This document shows positions 7,116 to 13,483 of a stretch of DNA of 18,720 nucleotides, one piece after another (within the stretch, counting starts at the first letter, position 1; every line of letters starts with the position of its first letter). This DNA is from Aquifex sp964425585 (lineage in GTDB: Bacteria; Aquificota; Aquificia; Aquificales; Aquificaceae). The notes beneath the pieces were generated by a model. The model was not told where the DNA came from, did no database searches, and was given only the letters and a program-made list of their open reading frames with translations. The stretch lies in the NCBI GenBank assembly GCA_964425585.1, contig CAYRMG010000025.1:1-18720 (forward strand). The letters run 5' to 3'. A program made the position numbers and the translations under genes.

Positions 7116-7872
7116 AATAGTTGTAAAGCTTGAGAAGGTTTACAAGGAAATAGGGGGAAGGGTAATTCTGAACAATGTAAGCTTTGATGTAAAAAAAGGG
7201 GAGATATTCTCAATAATCGGGGGAAGCGGTAGCGGAAAGACTTCTATAACTAAGCTCATCGTGGGTCTTTGGAAACCCACAAAGGGAAGGGTTCTCGTTT
7301 TCGGAAAAGACGTTTCAAAGCTCAATAAGTTTGAACTGAACGAGGTAAGAAGGAAAATAGGGTATGTTTTTCAAGAAGGTGCACTTTTTGACAGCTACAG
7401 GGTATGGGAGAACGTAGTCTTTTACTACCTTGAAAAGGAGAACAGACCTAAAAAGGAGCTGAGGGAACTCGCCCTTGAGAAGTTAAGGATGGTTAACCTG
7501 AAGGAGGATGTTCTTGACCTTTATCCTTCCGATCTTTCGGGAGGAATGAGGAAAAGGGTCGCAATAGCACGGGCGCTTGCCACCAATCCGGAGCTTGTAA
7601 TTTACGACGAACCGACCTCGGGTCTTGACCCTATAACGAGCAGAAGAATAGACGAACTCGTGGTTCAGCTGAGGAACAAAACCGGTAGCACAGCACTTAT
7701 AGTTACCCACGATATGATATCCGCTTTCACCATATCGGACAGGGTTCTCGTAATAAAGGAGGGAAATGTAATAGCGATAGGAAGACCCTTTGAAGTTATG
7801 GAACATCCGGACCCCTATATTCAATCCTTTGTCGGGGATATCAAGACTTGTCTTAAAGCCCTTCACGTCTAA
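7108..7872 (+). CDS. mlaF: ABC transporter ATP-binding protein, MlaF-like
   Basis: Cytoplasmic ATPase of an Mla-type (maintenance of lipid asymmetry) ABC transporter that moves phospholipids between the inner and outer membrane. In its 254 residues all ABC motifs are present: Walker A GGSGSGKT at 38-45, Q-loop FQEGALFDS at 88-96 (the EGALFDS wording is typical of MlaF/Ttg2A), signature LSGGM at 143-147, Walker B LVIYDEPT at 163-170, and switch His201. It starts with GTG; the first ATG comes too late, after conserved sequence. The matching permease (mlaE, 9118-9855) lies downstream, separated by the bioH- and bioC-like genes. No MlaD-type substrate-binding gene is in the window. Assignment to the Mla branch rests on the Q-loop wording and the presence of mlaE nearby. 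Confidence 0.9.
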   Translation: MNEIVVKLEKVYKEIGGRVILNNVSFDVKKGEIFSIIGGSGSGKTSITKLIVGLWKPTKGRVLVFGKDVSKLNKFELNEVRRKIGYVFQEGALFDSYRVWENVVFYYLEKENRPKKELRELALEKLRMVNLKEDVLDLYPSDLSGGMRKRVAIARALATNPELVIYDEPTSGLDPITSRRIDELVVQLRNKTGSTALIVTHDMISAFTISDRVLVIKEGNVIAIGRPFEVMEHPDPYIQSFVGDIKTCLKALHV

Positions 7873-7883
7873 AATAAAGCTCT

Positions 7884-8516
7884 ATGCTGAAAAACCCCCT
7901 TTTTATCCACGGGTGGGGATTCTCTTCAAAGGTTTTCGGAAAGTTTAAAGGTATAAAATACGACCTTCCCGCACACGGGAGAAATAAAAAACCCTACAAG
8001 GGTTTCGGAGAGATACTAAGGGAGCTTGCTTCCTTGACGTGGAAGGAGCACGATATCGTGGGCTGGTCTTTGGGGGGAAGTGTAGCACTTCTTTTTTCCT
8101 TCTTCTACCCCCAAAAGGTAAACAGGTTAATCCTTATAGGCACTACTCCCTTCTTCAGGGGAGCGTGGAAAGAAAAAAACATAAGGGCTATGAAGATGAA
8201 CGTAAAAAAGAAGGGTATCTCCTTCTTCAGGAAATTGGCATACGGGGAATTTGATGATTTCTTTGATTACGAAGAAGGATTTAAGCTACTTGATGATTAC
8301 CTCAATTTAAACCTATACCCTTTTCTCAAGTATATAGAGAAAGAGGTTTTCATAATTCATGGAACGGATGACAGGATAGTTCCTCCTTCGGAAGCTTACA
8401 AGCTTTATAAATCCCTCGGGAATGCTAAATTAATCTTTCTTAAAGGAGGTCACTTTCCTGTCGGGAATGAGGCATATATTGAGCTTTCGCTTCTCAAGAG
8501 CCGCATGCACCTATGA
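7884..8516 (+). CDS. bioH: BioH-like alpha/beta hydrolase (putative pimeloyl-ACP methyl ester esterase)
   Basis: A 210-residue alpha/beta-hydrolase. IHGWG at 8-12 forms the oxyanion region and matches the HGWG of BioH. The triad is Ser62 in GWSLGG (60-65), Asp163 in HGTDDRIVP and His190 in GGHFP. BioH hydrolyses the methyl ester of pimeloyl-ACP to end the fatty-acid-like assembly of the biotin precursor. The immediately following gene is a BioC-like methyltransferase, the enzyme that adds that methyl group, which strongly supports this role. The protein is short compared with the about 256 residues of E. coli BioH, mainly because the cap domain between the Ser and Asp is reduced. It starts at ATG 7884, 11 bases after mlaF, and its last 50 bases overlap bioC. 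A generic esterase remains possible. Confidence 0.82.
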   Translation: MLKNPLFIHGWGFSSKVFGKFKGIKYDLPAHGRNKKPYKGFGEILRELASLTWKEHDIVGWSLGGSVALLFSFFYPQKVNRLILIGTTPFFRGAWKEKNIRAMKMNVKKKGISFFRKLAYGEFDDFFDYEEGFKLLDDYLNLNLYPFLKYIEKEVFIIHGTDDRIVPPSEAYKLYKSLGNAKLIFLKGGHFPVGNEAYIELSLLKSRMHL

Positions 8517-9111
8517 TGAGTGGGCAATTCCCCAGAGGGAAACCGCAAAGAAGCTCGTTGAGTTTGTAAAGCCGAAGGGTTTAATCCTTGACCTCGGTTG
8601 CGGGACGGGCTTTGTGTCGGAGTATATCTCTGAGGGAACCGTTATAGGTCTGGACATATCCGAAAAGATGGTAAAGATATACAGAGAAAGGTTCGGGAGG
8701 GGAATCCTCGGAGATGCGGAAAACCTACCTTTTAAGGATAAGAGTTTTGACTACGTTCTCAGCAACTTTGTCCTTCATTGGACCGACTGGAAAAAGAGTA
8801 TAAGTGAAGCTCTGAGGGTATCAAAAAAGGGAGCGGGGATATCCATTCCCGTGGAAGGTAGTGTGAGCTTCTCGGAGTTTTCCTTTCCGAGGGAAGAAGA
8901 TATATTAAAAACCTTCAAGCCTGCGGATTATAGAATTGTTGAGGTGGAAATACCTTTCAGCGGATTTGAACTCGTAAAATTTTTCCACTACACTGGAACA
9001 AGCCTCTACAGGGGAAAAAAGAAATTAAGAACAAAGAGAAAGCTTGAGGAGCTTGTAAGACATTCCCGAAAAGAAAAGTTTAGGGTTTTACTCCTAAAGT
9101 TTTTAAAATGA
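8467..9111 (+). CDS. bioC: BioC-like malonyl-ACP O-methyltransferase (SAM-dependent)
   Basis: A class I SAM-dependent methyltransferase of 214 residues. SAM motif I is LDLGCGTG at 41-48, the acidic motif II is GLDIS at 61-65, GDAENLPF lies at 82-89, and SNFVLHW at 99-105 matches the SNLALQW region of BioC. The N terminus FSRAACTYDEWA..Q (9-23) also matches the F.RAA..Y...A..Q opening of BioC. BioC methylates the free carboxyl of malonyl-ACP so that it can enter fatty acid synthesis as a disguised primer for pimelate. The start ATG 8467 lies 50 bases inside the bioH-like gene in another frame; an AAAGGAGG at 8442-8449 is 17 bases upstream, farther than ideal. Conservation of the first residues requires a start in this overlap. 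Other small-molecule methyltransferases are less likely given the partner gene. Confidence 0.84.
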   Translation: MRHILSFRFSRAACTYDEWAIPQRETAKKLVEFVKPKGLILDLGCGTGFVSEYISEGTVIGLDISEKMVKIYRERFGRGILGDAENLPFKDKSFDYVLSNFVLHWTDWKKSISEALRVSKKGAGISIPVEGSVSFSEFSFPREEDILKTFKPADYRIVEVEIPFSGFELVKFFHYTGTSLYRGKKKLRTKRKLEELVRHSRKEKFRVLLLKFLK

Positions 9112-9117
9112 ACTTAA

Positions 9118-9855
9118 ATGATAAAGTTCTTTGAGGAAGTAGGAAGAGCCACGCTTCTTACCTTATGGTCTATTGTATTTCTCTTCAGGGAGCCTCCCAA
9201 GATTAAGCACTTCATACAACAACTTACCTACGTTGCCGCCGAGACCACGCCGGTGGTTGTAATAACATCGCTCTTTAGCGGTGGTGTAATAGCGCTTCAG
9301 ACTTACTCAACCTTTCATAAGTTTAACGCAGAATACCTTATCGGTGCAGTTGTTGCCCTTTCAATGGGAAGGGAGCTAGCTCCGGTGCTTACTTCCTTGA
9401 TGGTGGTCGCAAGGGTGGGTTCCGCAATGACCGCAAGTATAGGAACCATGAGGATAACCCAGCAGATAGATGCCTTGGAGGTTATGGCCATAAATCCTGT
9501 GAGTTTTCTCATAACTCCCCGTTTGTTTGCCACGACACTGGGTGTTCCCATGCTTACGGTTTTATCGGATGTTTCGGGGATATTCGGGGGTTGGCTCGTG
9601 GCGACTAAACTTTTCGGTGTAAACGAGTATCTCTACTGGAGGAAAATGGTAGACCTTACGGAGTTCCACGACATTATGGGAGGTATATACAAGGCTGTAT
9701 TTTTCGGTTTTATAATAGGGGCGGTAAGTTGTTATTACGGCTTTTACACAACGGGAGGAACGAAAGGAGTAGGAAGGGCAACAACAAGCTCCGTCGTAAC
9801 ATCATCTATGTTAATTCTTATATCCGACTACTTCCTAACCGCATTAATTTTCTAA
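9118..9855 (+). CDS. mlaE: ABC transporter permease, MlaE-like
   Basis: Inner-membrane permease of an Mla-type lipid transporter and the expected partner of the MlaF-like ATPase at 7108-7872. The 245 residues contain an N-terminal interfacial segment and about five hydrophobic segments. Family signatures are GRELAPVLTSLMVVARVGSA at about 84-103 and a QIDALEVMAINP stretch followed by PRL; the latter is the coupling-helix region that contacts MlaF. It starts at ATG 9118, 6 bases after bioC, with no recognisable Shine-Dalgarno, so translation probably depends on coupling or a leader-independent route. Its stop codon overlaps the stop of convergent hflX by a few bases. MlaD, the periplasmic MCE subunit, must be encoded elsewhere. 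Confidence 0.92.
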   Translation: MIKFFEEVGRATLLTLWSIVFLFREPPKIKHFIQQLTYVAAETTPVVVITSLFSGGVIALQTYSTFHKFNAEYLIGAVVALSMGRELAPVLTSLMVVARVGSAMTASIGTMRITQQIDALEVMAINPVSFLITPRLFATTLGVPMLTVLSDVSGIFGGWLVATKLFGVNEYLYWRKMVDLTEFHDIMGGIYKAVFFGFIIGAVSCYYGFYTTGGTKGVGRATTSSVVTSSMLILISDYFLTALIF

Positions 9856-10964
9856 GACATAACCGCCTCGCGTGTTCCTACCTCAACTATCTTCTCAACC
9901 AGTTTATCCAGACCCCACCTGTTTTGAGCGGATATAATTACCGCATCTCCTTCAACAAATGCTGTGTGGGGAAGATGCTTCATCTCTTCCGCGGTTTCAA
10001 CTATACGGTCTGCCTTGTTCAAGACATATATGACGGGTTTTTCGTCCGCATTGAGTTCCTTTAAAATCTCATTTACCGTGTTTATGTAATCAAGCCATCC
10101 GTCGTCGGACACGTCAACAACGTGGAGTATAATATCCGCCTCTTGAACTTCCTCAAGGGTTGCCTTAAAACTTTCTATGAGTTCGGGAGGCAACTTCCTT
10201 ATGAAACCTACGGTATCGGTGAATAGGATTTTCAGGTCTGGCATAATCTTCCTTGCGGATGTTTTTGTATCAAGGGTTGCAAAGAGCATATCCGCAACGG
10301 TTGTTTCCTTTTTCGTGAGTGCCTTCATAAGGGTTGATTTACCCGCATTGGTATAGCCTACAATAGCAACCCTCAGAATTCGCTCACCTTTCTGGCCTTT
10401 TTCCCTTCTTTTTCTCTGTTCCCTTCTTCTTCTCTTTATATCCTCAAGCTCCTGTTTTATTCTGTGAATCCTCTTTTTTATTAGCCTCTTCCTTATTTCC
10501 GTTTCCTGTTCACCGGGTCCCCTCGTTCCTACACCTCCCCCCAGCCTTGAAAGTGCTTTTCCTCTTCCGTGAAGCCTCGGAAGCTCGTGCATAAGTTTGG
10601 CAAGCTCAACCTGAAGCTTTGCTTCTTTTGTTTTAGCCCTTCTTGAGAATATCTCAAGAACGAGGTCAGTTCTATCAAGAACCTTAACACCCATGAGATT
10701 CTCAAGATTTGAAACCTGTGCGGGAGTTAGGAAATCGTCAAAGACGACGGTATCCGCCTTCGTTCCCCTGACTATTTCCTTTATCTCTTTAGCCTTTCCC
10801 GCACCGACGTAATACCTCTGGTCCGGATAATCCCGCTTCTGGAGCAGATACCCGAGACTTTTTCCCCCTACGGCTTCAACGAGCCCCTTGAGCTCCCTTA
10901 TAGACTCCCTTGAAAATTCCTTTGATACTTCTTTACCCCAAACACCTACTAAGACAGCCCTCAT
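9852..10964 (-). CDS. hflX: Ribosome-associated GTPase HflX
   Basis: HflX binds the 50S subunit and splits or rescues stalled ribosomes, especially after heat stress. The 370 residues show the N-terminal HflX domain with QRYYVGAGKAKEI at about 49-61, FDDFLTPAQ..NLE around 75-89 and the Gly-rich loop LGGGVGTRGPGE at 141-152. A strongly basic helical linker (about 160-195) leads to the G domain: G1 GYTNAGKS at 203-210, G3 DTVGF at 250-254, G4 NKAD at 316-319 and G5 SAQ at 345-347. It lies 24 bases downstream of hfq in the same direction, the classic hfq-hflX pairing. No Shine-Dalgarno is evident before the ATG at 10964. The stop overlaps the end of mlaE. Confidence 0.96.
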   Translation of the reverse strand: MRAVLVGVWGKEVSKEFSRESIRELKGLVEAVGGKSLGYLLQKRDYPDQRYYVGAGKAKEIKEIVRGTKADTVVFDDFLTPAQVSNLENLMGVKVLDRTDLVLEIFSRRAKTKEAKLQVELAKLMHELPRLHGRGKALSRLGGGVGTRGPGEQETEIRKRLIKKRIHRIKQELEDIKRRRREQRKRREKGQKGERILRVAIVGYTNAGKSTLMKALTKKETTVADMLFATLDTKTSARKIMPDLKILFTDTVGFIRKLPPELIESFKATLEEVQEADIILHVVDVSDDGWLDYINTVNEILKELNADEKPVIYVLNKADRIVETAEEMKHLPHTAFVEGDAVIISAQNRWGLDKLVEKIVEVGTREAVMS

Positions 10965-10988
10965 TCAAAGAATTAATTTAAGAGGAAG

Positions 10989-11204
10989 CTATGAACCTTC
11001 AACTATTGTGCTTATAGCGTGCTTGTATATAAGATACGGATGTCCATCAACCTCAAGGAGAATCGTATACCTATCGTGGTTAAGAACTTTCCCCACTATC
11101 CTGTTTCCCCTTGTGAGGAAAACCGTTATAGTGCTTCCCTTTTCCTTGAACTTGTTAAGCATCTCATCCTGTATGTTTACTTCCCTTTCTTCCATCGGAA
11201 ACAT
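10989..11204 (-). CDS. hfq: RNA chaperone Hfq (divergent paralogue)
   Basis: A 71-residue Sm-fold protein expected to form a hexameric ring that binds A/U-rich RNA and helps small RNAs pair with mRNAs. It has the Q-D pair at 12-13, the Sm1 region VFLTRGNRIVGKVLNHDRYTI... at about 28-48 and the near-invariant Sm2 motif YKHAIST at 60-66. The usual Phe of the lateral/distal pocket (FD.F) is replaced by HDRY at 43-46, and there is almost no C-terminal tail after Sm2. An ideal GGAGG (11215-11211) lies 6 bases upstream of the ATG, deciding for Met1 over Met4. Position directly before hflX is the standard hfq context. The sequence differs strongly from the A. aeolicus Hfq I recall (see findings). 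Confidence 0.93.
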   Translation of the reverse strand: MFPMEEREVNIQDEMLNKFKEKGSTITVFLTRGNRIVGKVLNHDRYTILLEVDGHPYLIYKHAISTIVEGS

Positions 11205-11241
11205 CTCAAACCTCCGTTTTTTAAGATTATACTGTTTTTAA
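11205..11241. promoter_or_regulatory. Bidirectional promoter candidate between hfq and the subtilase gene
   Basis: In 37 bases between divergent starts there is a perfect minus-strand -10 box TATAAT (11231-11226) and an overlapping plus-strand -10-like TATACT (11228-11233). For hfq a TTGAAC at 11252-11247 gives a 15-base spacer, short but usable, and the GGAGG ribosome site follows. For the protease gene the predicted transcript would begin almost at the ATG (11242), i.e. nearly leaderless, and no Shine-Dalgarno precedes it; its -35 is not convincing. Based on pattern matching only. Confidence 0.45.
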
Positions 11242-12858
11242 ATGAAGTTCAAGGCCTTTCTTTTAACCCTTCTTATACCTATTGTTCTTTACGGAAAAAC
11301 GTATCTCCTAAGGAGTGAAAAACCTCCCGATAGATTCATAAAAAAGATTTCGGAAAACGTATACCTCATAGATGAAAGTTTAACCGCACGAAGCATTAAT
11401 GGCATTGTTGAAGAGAACTACAAGCTCAAGAAGCTCTTACTTCCGAACGACCCGTGTATAAACCTAAGGTGGGATTTGGAGGCTATAGAAGCTTACGGTG
11501 CATGGGAGTATACACGGGGAAGCGGTGAGATTTACGTCTTTTTGCCCGATACGGGTGTTGATTATAACAACCCAGACCTCAGGGAAAACCTCTGGAAAAA
11601 TCCGGACGAGGTGTGTTATGACTATATTGATAACGATAATAACGGATACGTTGATGATTGCTACGGTGTTAACGTTCTATGCTATCCGCAGGGTGTTTAC
11701 GACCCGAATGCAAAGGGTTGCAACGCTCCGGACGCCCTTGATAACGACGGACACGGAACACACATAGCGGGAATAATAGGAGCCGTAGGAAACAACGGTC
11801 TCCTGATTTCGGGCATTAACTGGAGGGTAAAGATAATTCCCTGTAAATTTCTTGACTCCGCGGGTTTGGGTGATATAGCGGGGGAACTTTCCTGCCTTGA
11901 ATACTTAAAAAAACTCGTAAAGGATAAAAACGTTAATGTAGTAGTTGTAAACGCGAGCTACGGAAACTATTACCCGCCTTCAGATATACAAAGGGAAGAG
12001 ATAAATTCTCTGAAGAGCCTCGGTATACTTTACGTGACAGCTTCGGGGAACGACGGGAGGAATAACGATATTTACAGCTTTTACCCCTGCAATTATAACC
12101 TTGATAACGTCATATGCGTAGGCTCTTTTTCAAAAGACGGTAAACGCTCCTATTTCTCAAATTACGGCTGGGAAAACGTTGATATACTTGCTCCCGGTGA
12201 AGAGATATGGAGCATTAAGTTAAACGGAGGAACAACCTGTCAAAACGGGCTTATAGGTTTTTCGGGAACATCAATGGCTACCCCTTTTGTAGCGGGAGGC
12301 ATTGCTCTGCTCAAAGCAGCGGGTTTTCAAAATGTGAAGGAGAGAATTCTCTTTTCGGGAGACAACTCTCAGGAGCTTGACGGGGAGGTAAACACCTGCA
12401 ACACACTTAACCTGAGGAAAGCCATTGAGGGAGACACCGAACCTAAAATATGCCTTTCCGCAAAGATGTTAAACTTCGGAACTGTTAATGTAGGTGATAG
12501 CTCAAAAAGGAGCTTCAAGGTCAAGAACAGCGGTCTTGTTTCCCTTAGGGTAAGCGTTGACATTTCATCGGGAAGGGATTTTTATATCCTGCGTGATAGC
12601 TGTTCGGGAAGGGAGCTCAAAAGCGGGGAGGAGTGTTTTGTTGAGATAGGCTTTTCCCCATCCGCACAAGGAGAAAGAAGGGGTGAGCTTAAAATTTTCT
12701 ATGAAGGTAAAGAAAGAAGGTTAAGCCTTTACGGGGAGGGAATCGGCTCCGACGCAGTAATAATAAGCGACGGCGGAGGGGGTTGTAATACGGGGGGATA
12801 CACCTTCTGGTTAATCGGTCTTGTATTAATACTGAGAAAACTCATTAAAAGTGTGTGA
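11242..12858 (+). CDS. Exported subtilisin-family serine protease with C-terminal sorting-type tail
   Basis: A 538-residue S8 (subtilase) protease. Residues 1-18 (MKFKAFLLTLLIPIVLYG) are a signal peptide, followed by a short region to about 75 that may act as propeptide. The catalytic residues are Asp103 (LPDTGVD), His171 (GHGTHIAG), oxyanion Asn270 (SGND) and Ser344 (SGTSMATPF). A DNDNNGYVDD loop at 130-139 looks like a calcium-binding insert seen in many thermostable subtilases. Residues about 404-500 form an Ig-like ASH-type domain (LNFGTVNVGDSS). The end is GGGGCNTGG at 511-519, a hydrophobic span (about 520-531) and a basic RKLIK tail, resembling C-terminal protein-sorting signals. There are 15 cysteines, so disulfides are likely. 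It is divergently transcribed from hfq and followed 21 bases later by the hemerythrin gene. Substrate unknown. Confidence 0.92.
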   Translation: MKFKAFLLTLLIPIVLYGKTYLLRSEKPPDRFIKKISENVYLIDESLTARSINGIVEENYKLKKLLLPNDPCINLRWDLEAIEAYGAWEYTRGSGEIYVFLPDTGVDYNNPDLRENLWKNPDEVCYDYIDNDNNGYVDDCYGVNVLCYPQGVYDPNAKGCNAPDALDNDGHGTHIAGIIGAVGNNGLLISGINWRVKIIPCKFLDSAGLGDIAGELSCLEYLKKLVKDKNVNVVVVNASYGNYYPPSDIQREEINSLKSLGILYVTASGNDGRNNDIYSFYPCNYNLDNVICVGSFSKDGKRSYFSNYGWENVDILAPGEEIWSIKLNGGTTCQNGLIGFSGTSMATPFVAGGIALLKAAGFQNVKERILFSGDNSQELDGEVNTCNTLNLRKAIEGDTEPKICLSAKMLNFGTVNVGDSSKRSFKVKNSGLVSLRVSVDISSGRDFYILRDSCSGRELKSGEECFVEIGFSPSAQGERRGELKIFYEGKERRLSLYGEGIGSDAVIISDGGGGCNTGGYTFWLIGLVLILRKLIKSV

Positions 12859-12879
12859 ATCATTACTTACATTAATGTT

Positions 12880-13275
12880 ATGTTGATAAAACCCGGAGAT
12901 ATACAAAAGGTGGGAAACCTGCTTATGGATGCGGTTCACGAGGAGGAGATAAGGGTTTTGAATGAACTTTACGATGCACTTACAAAAGGGGATATTGAGG
13001 CTTCGGACAGGCTTATGGATGAACTTCTCGTTGACATTGAAGACCACTTTACAACGGAAGAGGAGTTGATGAGGGAGTTTGAGTTCTTTGCCTATCCCAT
13101 GCACAAGGCGGAACACGACCAGATGAGACAAAGATTTAAAGAAGTTTACAACAAATGGAAAAAAGAAAAAAACACCGCAAGCGTTATAAGGTTTTTAAAG
13201 GAGGAAATGGTTCCCTGGCTGAGAAGTCACGTCGCAAGATGGGACTCAACAACAGCGGCACACCTCGGGGACTAA
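12880..13275 (+). CDS. Bacteriohemerythrin
   Basis: A 131-residue four-helix-bundle di-iron oxygen-binding protein. All seven ligands of the hemerythrin pattern are in place: His20, His56 and Glu60 (HFTTE), His75 and His79 (HKAEH), His117 and Asp122 (HVARWD). It has no signal peptide or fused domain, so it should be a cytoplasmic oxygen carrier, store or sensor, plausible in a microaerophile. The ATG at 12880 has no clear Shine-Dalgarno; a 10-base perfect palindrome ACATTAATGT (12869-12878) sits directly before it. It may be co-transcribed with the protease gene upstream or have its own start. Confidence 0.93.
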   Translation: MLIKPGDIQKVGNLLMDAVHEEEIRVLNELYDALTKGDIEASDRLMDELLVDIEDHFTTEEELMREFEFFAYPMHKAEHDQMRQRFKEVYNKWKKEKNTASVIRFLKEEMVPWLRSHVARWDSTTAAHLGD

Positions 13276-13285
13276 AATAATTCTT

Positions 13286-13483
13286 ATGGATTTCATTCAG
13301 GTGTTGAAGGCTTTATTCTGGCTCATTGTTTCGGAAGTTACCGCATTTGTTATAGCTATAATTGTAGGCTTCCCTTTACTTGTCATAATAATCCTTATAG
13401 CAAACTGGATTTATAAGAAGTTTGCGAAGCGTTTTGAGGAAGAGATTAAGAAGAGATATCAAAATACGGTTAAACAGGATTGA
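13286..13483 (+). CDS. Small membrane protein of unknown function
   Basis: A 65-residue protein that I do not recognise. Residues about 6-42 are hydrophobic, broken by Ser16-Glu17 and Gly28-Phe-Pro30, so it is either a hairpin of two short spans or one long tilted span. The C-terminal 23 residues are strongly charged (YKKFAKRFEEEIKKRY), probably a cytoplasmic amphipathic helix. It starts 10 bases after the hemerythrin gene without a visible Shine-Dalgarno. Its last 14 bases overlap the convergent potassium channel gene. Neighbour-like codon use and tight spacing support it as real, but nothing shows its role. Confidence 0.65.
   Translation: MDFIQVLKALFWLIVSEVTAFVIAIIVGFPLLVIIILIANWIYKKFAKRFEEEIKKRYQNTVKQD

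Noticed and set aside
10888..11318. Plus-strand reading frames of 117 and 99 residues opposite hfq and the start of hflX
   Set aside because: They lie wholly antisense to clear hfq and hflX genes, have Ser/Leu-rich compositions typical of shadow frames, and no domain resemblance.
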